A stretch of DNA of 29,508 bases from RXIX01 sp003989075. GTDB taxonomy: Bacteria > Pseudomonadota > Gammaproteobacteria > Competibacterales > Competibacteraceae. Below, in pieces: positions 8,308 through 16,370 of this stretch. The first letter of the stretch is position 1. The number at the start of each line of letters is the position of its first letter. Both the position numbers and the translations under genes were made by a program. The DNA is taken from positions 1 to 29,508 of the forward strand of contig JAKOYN010000094.1 of the NCBI GenBank assembly GCA_029780415.1, given 5' to 3'. Below the pieces are notes generated by a model. The model did no database searches. It had not been told where the DNA came from and saw only the letters and a list, made by a program, of their open reading frames with translations.

Positions 8308-9111
8308 GTGGCGATTAAAGTTGTGACGGTCAATACCATCGGTTTTGTGGACCGCGAACGGCGGATGATCCGCAATATCCTGTCAGTGGCCAGCAATAAC
8401 GAGGTCAGCTATCAGCTCGTCGAGAACCCGCGTGCAGCAGCCGGCGTGGCGATCATCAATGCCGATGATGCTGTGGCGATGCAGTTCTGGAATGAATACC
8501 GGCAGGATGTACCCGGTATCAGCGTCATCCTGGCCTCGGCGGCTCCGGCGCTCGAATCCGACTATGTCTGTATCAAGCGGCCGCTGATCGCCAGCCAGTT
8601 GCATGGTGCCCTGGCGCTGAGTGGCGGCAATGCGACCGCCGCAACACCGCCGGCCCAGCAGAAGATGGCCGCCTTGCGCCGCAGCCTGCTGTTTCGTAAC
8701 TTCTCCAGTGCCCACCTGGAAAAAATCATTGCCCTGTCGCGCATACTGACCCTGTCGGCTGGGCAGGCGGTGTTCTCCCGCGCCGATGCCGGTGAAGAGA
8801 TGTTCGTGGTGCTCGGTGGGCGATTGAAAGTCAGCGTGTGTGACCGCGAAGGCCACGATATCATGCTCGGCGTTGTCGGACCGGGGGAGATTCTCGGCGA
8901 GATTGCCATGCTCGATGGCCTGGGCCGCTCGGCGGGGGCAACTACCCTGGCGCCGAGCGAGCTGCTGGTGATCCATCGCCGCGATTTCATGCCCTTCCTG
9001 GAGCAGAATTCCAAGGCGGCTATCGATCTGATCCGGGTGCTGGCGCTGCGCCTGCGCCTGAATACCGAACAACTGGCCGAACTGATCGCCGACAGTACCA
9101 TCACGCGCTGA
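8308..9111 (+). CDS. cyclic-nucleotide-binding domain protein with degenerate receiver-like N terminus
   Basis: GTG 8308 is chosen over upstream starts because AGGGGAGGGA (8291-8300) lies seven bases before it, giving 267 residues. Residues about 1-115 have the alternating strand-helix pattern of a response-regulator receiver and a K-x-P segment (CIKRPL) where receivers keep Lys-Pro. The acidic pair and phosphoacceptor Asp are absent, so this part is probably a pseudo-receiver. Residues about 128-250 are a Crp/PKA-type cyclic-nucleotide fold containing GEILGEIAMLDGLGRSAG, the phosphate-binding-cassette region with the conserved Arg-Ser-Ala. No DNA-binding helix-turn-helix follows, so this is not a CRP-type transcription factor. 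It is likely a signalling adaptor that senses cAMP or cGMP, with partner unknown. thrH follows 126 bases later. Confidence 0.82.
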   Translation: MAIKVVTVNTIGFVDRERRMIRNILSVASNNEVSYQLVENPRAAAGVAIINADDAVAMQFWNEYRQDVPGISVILASAAPALESDYVCIKRPLIASQLHGALALSGGNATAATPPAQQKMAALRRSLLFRNFSSAHLEKIIALSRILTLSAGQAVFSRADAGEEMFVVLGGRLKVSVCDREGHDIMLGVVGPGEILGEIAMLDGLGRSAGATTLAPSELLVIHRRDFMPFLEQNSKAAIDLIRVLALRLRLNTEQLAELIADSTITR

Positions 9112-9237
9112 GCAGGGCGGCTCTTGCGGCAGCGGTGGCAAACGGTTAGCGTAGCGGCGCTTTTTTGCCCATTATCCACGCTAAACCGCATGTGCCGCCG
9201 CGTCCGCGCCGGTGGTGCGCAACAGGGGGAATTGTTC

Positions 9238-9846
9238 ATGGAACTCGCCTGCCTGGACCTGGAAGGGGTCCTGGTCCCGGAAATCTGGATCAACGTCGCC
9301 GAACGCACCGGCATCGCGGAACTGCGACTGACGACCCGCGATATTCCGGATTACGATCAACTGATGCGTGGGCGGCTGGCGCTGCTCGACCAGCACGGTT
9401 TGAAGCTGTCCGATATTCAGCAGGTCATCGCCGGGATGGGGCCGCTGGAGGGTGCGCGCGAGTGCCTGGACTGGCTGCGCGAGCGCTTTCAAGTGGTGAT
9501 CCTGTCGGACACGTTTTATGAATTCGCCCAGCCGCTGATGCGTCAACTCGGCTGGCCGACGCTGTTCTGCCACAAGCTGGAAGTGGTCGATGATCGCGTG
9601 GTCGGCTACACCCTGCGGCAGCCTAATTCCAAGCGCGCCGCTGTGCAGGCCTTCCACGGTCTGCAATATCGGGTCATCGCCGCCGGAGATTCCTACAACG
9701 ATACCGCCATGCTTGCCGAAGCCGAGGCCGGTATCCTGTTTCGCCCACCGCAGAACGTCATTGATGAATTCCCGCAATTCCCGGTGACGCGGACCTTTGA
9801 GGAACTGCGCGAGGCTTTCCGCAAGGCCAGCATCCGCGCCCTGTAG
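9238..9846 (+). CDS. thrH: ThrH: phosphoserine phosphatase / homoserine phosphotransferase
   Basis: The 202-residue protein matches ThrH of Pseudomonas almost throughout. ThrH is a HAD-superfamily cytoplasmic enzyme that dephosphorylates phosphoserine and can transfer the phosphate to homoserine, linking serine and threonine synthesis. Motif I is CLDLEGVLVPE: nucleophile Asp7 is followed at +2 by Glu9 instead of the usual Asp, which is characteristic of ThrH. Motif II is ILSDTFYEF, the Lys motif is NSKRAAV, and motif III is AAGDSYNDTAML. The start at ATG 9238 is set by AGGGGGA (9224-9230) and by the immediate match to family N termini. It is convergent with the ABC ATPase gene, only 30 bases away, with no obvious terminator between them. 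Confidence 0.95.
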   Translation: MELACLDLEGVLVPEIWINVAERTGIAELRLTTRDIPDYDQLMRGRLALLDQHGLKLSDIQQVIAGMGPLEGARECLDWLRERFQVVILSDTFYEFAQPLMRQLGWPTLFCHKLEVVDDRVVGYTLRQPNSKRAAVQAFHGLQYRVIAAGDSYNDTAMLAEAEAGILFRPPQNVIDEFPQFPVTRTFEELREAFRKASIRAL

Positions 9847-9876
9847 GCGTAGCCGGGGCACTCTGCATGAGCGGCA

Positions 9877-10671
9877 TCAGCCCAGCAACAGCTCGTCATC
9901 GGTGACCGGCTCGCCCTGGGCGACTTCGAACAGGCGCAGCAGGTCCGGCACGTCCAGCCGGGCGCGTTCAGCGCCGGCGATGTCGAGCACTATCCGTCCC
10001 TGATGCAGCATCAGCGTGCGCGTGCCGACATCAAGCGCATGGCGCAGGCTATGCGTAACCATGAGCGCGGTCAGTTGCCGCTCGGCGACGATGCGCCGGG
10101 TCAGTTCCAGCACGAACGCCGCCGTCTTCGGATCGAGAGCGGCGGTGTGTTCATCCAGCAGCAGAATCTTCATCGGTTGCAGGGTAGCCATCAGCAGGCT
10201 GAGCGCCTGACGCTGGCCACCGGATAGCAGGCTCATGCGATCCTGCAGACGGTTTTCCAGCCCCAGCCCCAGCCGCGCCAGACTGTCCCGGAACGTGGCG
10301 CGCGCCGCTGCCGTCAGTGCCGGGCGCAGGCTACGCCATTGGCCACGGGCCGCCGCCAGCGCCAGGTTTTCCTCGATGGTCAGCTCGGCACAGGTACCGG
10401 CCAGCGGATCCTGAAACACCCGCGCCACCCAGCGTGCCCGTTGCGCCACCGGCCAGCGGGTCACATCCTGACCATCAAAGCTGATACGGCCCGCGCTGAC
10501 GTTGATTTCACCGGACAGGGCATTGAGCAGGGTGGACTTGCCAGCACCGTTGCCACCGATCACGGTCAGGAACTGGCCGGCGGGAATGTCCAGATCGATG
10601 CCGCGCAGGGCCGGATTTTCCAGCGGTGTGCCGGCGTTGAAAGTGACCCGCACGTGGCGCATCTCGATCAT
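9877..10671 (-). CDS. ABC transporter ATPase (TrpXYZ-like uncharacterised importer)
   Basis: This 264-residue nucleotide-binding subunit has all the canonical motifs: Walker A GGNGAGKST (39-47), Q-loop Gln87, signature LSGGQRQ (149-155), Walker B ILLLDEHTAALD with catalytic Glu174, and switch His207. The sequence belongs to the group of ATPases found with BPD_transp_2-type permeases and ABC_sub_bind proteins, some of which import tryptophan or tyrosine. It acts at the cytoplasmic face of the inner membrane to power uptake. Its start overlaps the permease stop by four bases (10668-10671), and it is the last gene of a three-gene minus-strand operon. The real substrate cannot be told from sequence. 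Confidence 0.92.
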   Translation of the reverse strand: MIEMRHVRVTFNAGTPLENPALRGIDLDIPAGQFLTVIGGNGAGKSTLLNALSGEINVSAGRISFDGQDVTRWPVAQRARWVARVFQDPLAGTCAELTIEENLALAAARGQWRSLRPALTAAARATFRDSLARLGLGLENRLQDRMSLLSGGQRQALSLLMATLQPMKILLLDEHTAALDPKTAAFVLELTRRIVAERQLTALMVTHSLRHALDVGTRTLMLHQGRIVLDIAGAERARLDVPDLLRLFEVAQGEPVTDDELLLG

Positions 10672-11546
10672 GGCGTTTTCCCCGCCCGCAGGCGCGGCAA
10701 TACCAGCGCTGCTGCCACCAGTGCCGCGGTAATCAGATTCAGATCCTGGGCCTGCAGACCGAGAAAATCGGCGTTCAGCGCCAGCGCTACAATCAGCCGG
10801 TACAACAGCGAACCGAACACGCAGGCGGCCGTAGCCCAGGCAACCGTGCGCGGATTGAGCAGCGCCTCGCCACCGATCACCGCCGCCAGCCCGACAACAA
10901 TCACGCCCACGCCCATGGTCACATCGGCGCTGCCCTGCGATTGGGCGAACAGCGCCCCGGCCAGCGCCACCAGGGCATTGCTCAGCGCCATGCCCAGATA
11001 GGTGGCCTGGCCAGTGTGGATGCCCTGAGCGCGGGCCATGCGCGGATTGGCGCCGGTGGCGCGCAGTGCCAGTCCCAGTTCCGAGTTGAGGAAACGATCC
11101 AGCAGCGCTTTGATCAGCAGCACTGCCAGCGCAAACGCCAATGGCGTCGTTACATAGACCGGCAGCGCCAGATCCTGCAGGGGACTGAGCACGGTGTTTT
11201 CACCAAGCAGCGCCACGTTAGGCCGGCCCATGATGCGCAGATTGATCGAATACAGAGCGATCATGGTCAGGATGCTGGCCAGCAGGTTCAGGATGCCCAG
11301 GCGCAGGTTCAGCCAGGCGGTGGTCAACCCGGCCAGCGCACCGGCCAAGGCCGCAGTCGCGGTCGCCAGCCAGGGATTAACGTGGTTGACGATCAGAATG
11401 GCCGCTACCGCTGCACCGAGTGGAAAGCTGCCGTCTACGGTCAGGTCGGGAAACTGCAGCACCCGGAACGAGAGATAAACGCCCAGCGCTACCAGAGCGA
11501 AGACCAAACCGATTTCCAGCGCGCCGAGCAGGGCGATCAGGCTCAT
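10668..11546 (-). CDS. ABC transporter permease (BPD_transp_2 type)
   Basis: The 292-residue protein is almost wholly hydrophobic, with about eight to nine predicted membrane helices. The N-terminal LSFRVLQFPDLTVDGSFPLG block is typical of the permeases that partner ABC_sub_bind proteins; the 'PDLTVDGSF' segment is a hallmark. A polar cytoplasmic loop (LRATGANPRMARAQGI) corresponds to the coupling helix that docks on the ATPase. It is the second gene of the operon, nine bases downstream of the binding-protein stop, and overlaps the ATPase start by four bases. It forms the inner-membrane channel of the importer, presumably as a dimer. Confidence 0.92.
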   Translation of the reverse strand: MSLIALLGALEIGLVFALVALGVYLSFRVLQFPDLTVDGSFPLGAAVAAILIVNHVNPWLATATAALAGALAGLTTAWLNLRLGILNLLASILTMIALYSINLRIMGRPNVALLGENTVLSPLQDLALPVYVTTPLAFALAVLLIKALLDRFLNSELGLALRATGANPRMARAQGIHTGQATYLGMALSNALVALAGALFAQSQGSADVTMGVGVIVVGLAAVIGGEALLNPRTVAWATAACVFGSLLYRLIVALALNADFLGLQAQDLNLITAALVAAALVLPRLRAGKTP

Positions 11547-11555
11547 GATAAGCGT

Positions 11556-12524
11556 TCAGGATTTTGGCAGGTTCACGGCGCGCTGGCGCATCGCCTCGGG
11601 CACGGTCACGCCCATGGCTGCCGCTGCATCCAGGTTGAGGAACAGGTTGAGCTTTTTCACCCGCTCGACCGGAATGGCGCCGGGCTTTTCACCCCGCAGC
11701 ACCCGAACGACCTGCTGGCCGGTCTGGCGGCCGACATCGTAGTAATCAAAGCCCAGCGAGGCAACCGTGCCGCGCCCGACTGAATCGGTATCAGCGCTGT
11801 ACACCGGGATTTTTGCTTCCCGGCCAATCTTGATCACCGCCTCCAGCGCTGAAACCACGGTGTTATCCAGCGGAATGTAGATCGCCTCAGCCTTGCCGGT
11901 CAGTTGCCGCGCGGCGCTGAGCACGTCGCTGGATTTGGGCGCGGCGGCGGCAAGCACCTCAAAGCCCAGGCTGGGCGCGAATTGCCGCAACGCGGCGATG
12001 ATTGATACCGAGTTGGTCTCACCGGGGTTGTAGATCACGCCGAGGGTTTTGGCCTGGGGCGACAATTCGCGGATCAAAGCGAGCTGCTCAGCGATCGGCG
12101 GAAAATCCCGGGTGCCGGTAATGTTGCCGCCGGGCTGGTCGAGGTTGCCGACCAGCTTGGCGCCGAGCGGATCAGAGACCGCGCAGAAAATGATCGGGAT
12201 GTCGCGGGTGGCCGCAGCCACGGCCTGCGCCGAAGGCGTAGCGATGGCGATGATGGCGTCGGGATGCGCGCCGGCGAACTTGCGGGCGATCTGCGCCGCC
12301 GTGGCCGGATTGCCCTGGGCGTTCTGATAATCGACGCTGAGATTCTGGCCCTGCACAAAACCAGCGGCGGCCAGCTCGTCGAGAATGCCGTGCCGGGCAG
12401 CATCCAGCGAGGGATGCTCGACGATCTGCGTCAGTGCCACGCTTCTGGCCGGCTCAGCGGCAAATCCGGGTGCGGACAGGGCCAACAGCACAGCGGCGGC
12501 GGCACGCAGGATGAGGGTGCGCAT
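11556..12524 (-). CDS. periplasmic substrate-binding protein (ABC_sub_bind family)
   Basis: ATG with its A at 12524 is preferred because GGAGAA lies eight bases upstream and because a clean signal peptide follows: MRTLILR, a hydrophobic core, cleavage after about Ala23 in GFAA-EP. The upstream in-frame TTG lies inside that ribosome binding site. The mature part has the two-lobe pattern of the family: VALTQIVEHPSLDAARHGIL at the start, IIFCAVSDPLGAKLV and GGNITGT in the first lobe, and TLGVIYNPGETNS leading into the second. Such proteins bind amino acids (tryptophan or tyrosine in studied cases) or unknown small molecules. It is the first gene of the minus-strand operon with the permease and ATPase. 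I could not define a convincing promoter upstream. Confidence 0.9.
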   Translation of the reverse strand: MRTLILRAAAAVLLALSAPGFAAEPARSVALTQIVEHPSLDAARHGILDELAAAGFVQGQNLSVDYQNAQGNPATAAQIARKFAGAHPDAIIAIATPSAQAVAAATRDIPIIFCAVSDPLGAKLVGNLDQPGGNITGTRDFPPIAEQLALIRELSPQAKTLGVIYNPGETNSVSIIAALRQFAPSLGFEVLAAAAPKSSDVLSAARQLTGKAEAIYIPLDNTVVSALEAVIKIGREAKIPVYSADTDSVGRGTVASLGFDYYDVGRQTGQQVVRVLRGEKPGAIPVERVKKLNLFLNLDAAAAMGVTVPEAMRQRAVNLPKS

Positions 12525-12682
12525 GGCGCAATTCTCCAAGGATTAGGATGGAAACATATGGATTATGCGGGATTTTGCAGCGGGACAGCACAGGCTGAAT
12601 ATGGGTGGCTGCTGGCATACAATAGTCAAAGTAAAATTTTAATAAATATCGCGTTTTTTAGATGGTTTTGTTTTTACGGGTG

Positions 12683-12714
12683 TTGCCCTTCGACAGGCTC
12701 AGGGCGAACGGGTG
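12683..12714 (+). repeat. dispersed 32-bp repeat, copy 1
   Basis: This 32-base sequence contains CTTCGACAGGCTCAGGGCGA and recurs identically at 22966-22997 in the same orientation. It lies in the 249-base intergenic space between the divergent ABC operon and the FecR-TPR-barrel gene. The imperfect internal symmetry (TTCG-ACAGG ... AGGGC-GAAC) lets it form a hairpin. Sequences of this type are widely scattered between genes in many proteobacteria and are REP-like. The rest of this intergenic stretch is AT-rich (palindrome TAAAATTTTA at 12632-12641) and must carry the promoters for both directions. Confidence 0.7.
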
Positions 12715-12773
12715 TTGCCCCAAGTATGGTTGGCATTGGGTTAATTCAACTTAATTAACAATAGGCTGCGTAA

Positions 12774-15700
12774 ATGATGCAACAGAATCAGGGACTGTCT
12801 GCCTTGCAGGCAAGGGCTGGAACGCATCCGAATCGTTCACGATGGTACTGGTTGCTGCAAGGGCTTTATCTACTGTTGCTGGTGCCGATTGGCTCCGCCT
12901 GGGCACAGGATGCGGGGCAGGTGATCAGCCTGCTGGGCAGCGCCGAGGTCTTGCGCGAAGGGCGTTGGCAGCCGATCGCCGATGGGGCAGTGCTCGCCGC
13001 CGGCGAGGTGTTGCGCACCGGTGAAGGCAGCCGGGTTGCGGTGTTGCTGAGCAATGGCACCCAGCTCAAGCTGAACGCCAACAGCCGCCTGGAGTTGAAA
13101 CAGGTGGCGCCGGCGCCCGAAGGGTTTATCGCCACCACGAGCGAGGCGCTGCGCAGTGTGCTGCGCGTGCTCAGCGGTGAAATCTGGGTGCGCAGCAGCG
13201 GTCAGCCACTCGACATCCAGACTGTGCCGGCTACCGCGACCATTCGTGGCACCGAATTCAATCTGGCGGTGGCACCGGACGCGAGCGCGCGGCTGGCGGT
13301 GCTGAACGGTCTGGTCGAATTCAGCAATCCGCAAGGCAGCGTGCTGGTGGCTGCTGATGAACAGGCTGATGTTCGCCTGGGCGAGGCGCCGCGCAAGACC
13401 GTGCTGCTCAATCCGCTCGATGCGGTGCAATGGTCGCTTTACTATCCCGACCCGACCGGTGGCGCCCCGGTCGCTGCTGTCACTGATCCGCAGGCGCCGG
13501 GCTATTGGACCGGCGTAGCGCGCCGCGAATTGCTGGCCGGACGCATTCCCGCCGCTGAACAGGCCATTGATCGGGCGCTGGCACTGAATGTGCGCGATGC
13601 CGATGCCTACAGTCTGCGTACCAGTATTGCCCTGGTGCAGAACCGCAATGCCGCAGCGCTGGCGAGCGCCGAGCGTGCGGTGGAGGTTGATCCGCATTCG
13701 GCCGCTGCGTATCTCAGCCTGAGTCTGGCGCGCCAGGCCGGGTTTGATCTGGATGCGGCGCTGGCAGCGGCGCAAAAAGCCGTCGCACTGCAGCCGGACA
13801 ATGTTCGGGCGCGGGTGCAGGAAAGCAGCCTGCTGCTGAGCATGGGGCGCTTGCGGGCAGCGGTCAAGGCTGCGCAGCAGGCACGGCAGTACGCGCCGGA
13901 TGACGCGATGGTCAATACCGTTTGGGGATTCGTGCAGTTGGCGAATCATCGGGTTGACGAAGCCCGCACGGCGTTTCAGAACGCCATCGGCCAGGATTCG
14001 ACCCTTGGCCTGCCGCAACTGGGTCTCGGACTGGCGCTGTTCCGGCATAACCAGGACGCCGCAGCGCTGGAGGCCATGCGCAAGGCCACGCTGCTGGAGC
14101 CGCGCGTTGCGCTTTATAACAGTTATCTCGGCAAGGCGTTTTATGAAATCAAGGATGATCCACGTGCGGCAAAATATCTGGACATTGCCAAGCAACTGGA
14201 CCCGCATGATCCGACGCCCTATCTGTATGACGCGATTCGCCTGCAGAGCATCAATCGGCCGGTGCAGGCGGTAGAGAGTCTGCAAAAATCCATCGAATTG
14301 AATAATGACCGGGCGGTGTATCGTTCGCGTCTGTTGCTGGACGAAGATCTGGCGACCCGCTCCGCGACCCTGGGGCGGATTTACAATGAAGTTGGATTCA
14401 CTGAACTGGGTCTGCGCGAGGGCTGGCAATCCGTCAATCGCGATCCCGCCAATTATTCAGCCCACCGCTTGCTGGCGGATTCCTATATGGCCTTGCCGAA
14501 TCGGGAGCCGGCGCGGGTCAGTGAATTGCTGCAATCGCAGTTATTGCAGCCGATCAATATGAATCCGATTCAGCCGCAAATGGCTGAAACCAAGTTGATG
14601 CTGGCACAGGGTGGCCCGCTCACCCCGTCACTGTATGAATTCAATCCGCTGTTCGTGCAGGATCGCGCGACCCTGCTTGCTTCGGCGCTGGGCGGCAGTC
14701 TGGATACCTGGGCCGATAATCTGGTGCTGTCCGGACTGACGGATCGCTGGTCCTACAGCGTCGGCCAGTTTCACTACCAGAGTAACGGCTATCGCGAGAA
14801 TAATGATCTGGAACACGACATCTATAACCTGTTTGCGCAGTTTGCCGTCACTGCTGATTTCAGTCTGCAGGCTGAATATCGGCGCCGGGATACGGCTAAC
14901 GGCGATCTGGTTTCCAGTTTTGATGGAGCGTTCCGCGCCTTTCAGCAGCAGGATTTCAGCCAGGAAACAGCCCGCGTTGGCGCGCGCTATTCGCTATCGC
15001 CACACACTGATCTGATCGCTTCCGTCATTTACAAAGATCAGAGCGATGTCCTGACCTATACCCGGATCAACGAATCCATCGGCGCGCGTGATAAGGGCAC
15101 TCAGGCCGAGGCCCAGATGCTGTACCGGGCTGATCAATTCAACATTATCACCGGACTGGGCGCCTATTCGTTTGATAACGAATTTGTGGGCTTTGTCCAG
15201 CCTGACACCAACAGTTCCCAGCAGAACATCTATGGCTACGCCAATATCAATCTGCCCGAGCGCGTGATCTGGACCGTGGGTCTTGGTTATGAATCAACGG
15301 ACGATCCATCCGCCAAGCTGAATGAGTTCAATCCAAAGCTGGGTGTGCAATGGGCGATCAACGACTTTCTGTCACTGCGCGCTGCCGCGTTCAAGACGGT
15401 AAAGCGTGCGAATTCAGTTGAGCAGACCATTGAGCCTACGCAGATTGCTGGATTTAACCAGCTCAATGACTATTTCAATATGACGGTATCGAAGAACTAT
15501 GGTGTGGGTCTTGATGTGCGGTTCAGCAAAACCCTGTTCGGCGGGCTGGAGGCGCTGAGCCAGGATAATGATGTACCCTTCGGGACGCTGGATGTGCCGG
15601 AGTTCTATGAAATTCAGAAGAATCATAATAATTTCTATAGCGCCTATCTGTACTGGATGCCCAGTCGGGAGTGGGCGCTAAGCGCCAAGTGGCTGTATGA

Positions 15701-16100
15701 GGATTTTGAAATCCAGGAAGGTCTGTTGACGGAAATTTTCATGGGCACGCCTCACCAGTTGCGTACCCTCACTGTGCCCTTGAGCGTTCAGTATTTCGAT
15801 CCTTCCGGGTTCTTTGCCGGGCTTGGCGTGGCTTATGTCAATCAGAGAATTCAGTATCTGGATCTGTCGTCGTTTACCCCCCTGCCAGCGGAAAGCGAGA
15901 ATTTCACGGTGGTCAATGCCGGTCTGGGTTATCGCCTGCCCAAGCGCCTGGGTCTGGTGGCCTTTGAGGTGAGGAACCTGTTCGATCGTGAATTCAACTT
16001 CCAGGACAACAGCTTTCAGACCGGTGTGGGTCAAAGAGGCGCCAATCCACTGTATATCCCCGAGCGGACTTTTTTCGGACGGGTAACCCTGAATTTCTAG
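12774..16100 (+). CDS. FecR-TPR-outer-membrane beta-barrel fusion protein
   Basis: The 1108-residue protein begins with a long signal peptide (basic region NRSRW, hydrophobic core at 27-40, cleavage after SAWA, residue 44). Residues about 46-215 are a FecR-type domain (GQVISLLGSAEVLREG at the start, VPATATIRGTEFNLAV later). Residues about 245-610 are TPR-like helical repeats, for example DADAYSLRTSIALVQNRNAA. From about 620 to the end the sequence alternates aromatic and polar residues like antiparallel barrel strands and closes with RVTLNF, the terminal Phe typical of outer-membrane barrels. The FecR and TPR parts would sit in the periplasm below the barrel. It is the first gene of a four-gene operon with a CHASE2 kinase and an NtrC-type regulator, which suggests an outer-membrane sensor. 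Two adjacent ATGs (12774, 12777) are possible starts. Confidence 0.8.
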   Translation: MMQQNQGLSALQARAGTHPNRSRWYWLLQGLYLLLLVPIGSAWAQDAGQVISLLGSAEVLREGRWQPIADGAVLAAGEVLRTGEGSRVAVLLSNGTQLKLNANSRLELKQVAPAPEGFIATTSEALRSVLRVLSGEIWVRSSGQPLDIQTVPATATIRGTEFNLAVAPDASARLAVLNGLVEFSNPQGSVLVAADEQADVRLGEAPRKTVLLNPLDAVQWSLYYPDPTGGAPVAAVTDPQAPGYWTGVARRELLAGRIPAAEQAIDRALALNVRDADAYSLRTSIALVQNRNAAALASAERAVEVDPHSAAAYLSLSLARQAGFDLDAALAAAQKAVALQPDNVRARVQESSLLLSMGRLRAAVKAAQQARQYAPDDAMVNTVWGFVQLANHRVDEARTAFQNAIGQDSTLGLPQLGLGLALFRHNQDAAALEAMRKATLLEPRVALYNSYLGKAFYEIKDDPRAAKYLDIAKQLDPHDPTPYLYDAIRLQSINRPVQAVESLQKSIELNNDRAVYRSRLLLDEDLATRSATLGRIYNEVGFTELGLREGWQSVNRDPANYSAHRLLADSYMALPNREPARVSELLQSQLLQPINMNPIQPQMAETKLMLAQGGPLTPSLYEFNPLFVQDRATLLASALGGSLDTWADNLVLSGLTDRWSYSVGQFHYQSNGYRENNDLEHDIYNLFAQFAVTADFSLQAEYRRRDTANGDLVSSFDGAFRAFQQQDFSQETARVGARYSLSPHTDLIASVIYKDQSDVLTYTRINESIGARDKGTQAEAQMLYRADQFNIITGLGAYSFDNEFVGFVQPDTNSSQQNIYGYANINLPERVIWTVGLGYESTDDPSAKLNEFNPKLGVQWAINDFLSLRAAAFKTVKRANSVEQTIEPTQIAGFNQLNDYFNMTVSKNYGVGLDVRFSKTLFGGLEALSQDNDVPFGTLDVPEFYEIQKNHNNFYSAYLYWMPSREWALSAKWLYEDFEIQEGLLTEIFMGTPHQLRTLTVPLSVQYFDPSGFFAGLGVAYVNQRIQYLDLSSFTPLPAESENFTVVNAGLGYRLPKRLGLVAFEVRNLFDREFNFQDNSFQTGVGQRGANPLYIPERTFFGRVTLNF

Positions 16101-16124
16101 TCGTGTTTGCCGAGGAGGCATGCA

Positions 16125-16361
16125 ATGCGCTTAACAGGTTCTGCGGTATCTCTGGAGGCTCTATCCAGGCCCGAGGCCAATACCGTGCGGGTGGTCATCA
16201 CCGATGCCGATGGCAAGACCCATGGCGTGCAGCTTGACCTGGCTTCGATCAATGCAGATCAGCCTTTTATCACTGTGCGTGCCAGCGCCGGGCAAGCCCA
16301 AAGCGGTTGCTGGGTGCTGGTGAATGGCCGGCTGGTCTGGAAGGATCCCTGTCCAGTCTGA
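16125..16361 (+). CDS. small hypothetical protein between barrel sensor and CHASE2 kinase
   Basis: ATG 16125 is selected because GAGGAGG (16112-16118) sits six bases upstream, giving 78 residues. The protein has no signal peptide or membrane helix. It appears strand-rich (NTVRVVITDADGKTHGVQLD, then GCWVLVNGRLVWKD), compatible with a small beta-barrel or sandwich. It lies 24 bases after the barrel protein and nine bases before the kinase, so it is surely part of the operon. No family is recognised. A cytoplasmic or inner-face accessory role in the signalling pathway is a guess from position. Confidence 0.65.
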   Translation: MRLTGSAVSLEALSRPEANTVRVVITDADGKTHGVQLDLASINADQPFITVRASAGQAQSGCWVLVNGRLVWKDPCPV

Positions 16362-16370
16362 GTCGGGGCC

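Noticed and set aside
10941..11783. A 280-codon plus-strand open frame over the permease and binding-protein genes
   Set aside because: It is antisense to conserved ABC transporter genes, with Gln/Arg/His-rich shadow composition.
12595..12623. Sigma-70 promoter for the FecR-TPR-barrel gene (CTGAAT, 17 bases, TACAAT)
   Set aside because: The -10 box is good but the -35 box has only three matches, and other AT-rich alternatives exist nearby. It is not strong enough to annotate.
12870..14429. A 519-codon open frame on the minus strand
   Set aside because: It lies antisense to the FecR-TPR gene, has the low-complexity Gln/Arg/His composition of shadow frames in GC-rich DNA, and has no ribosome binding site or domain.
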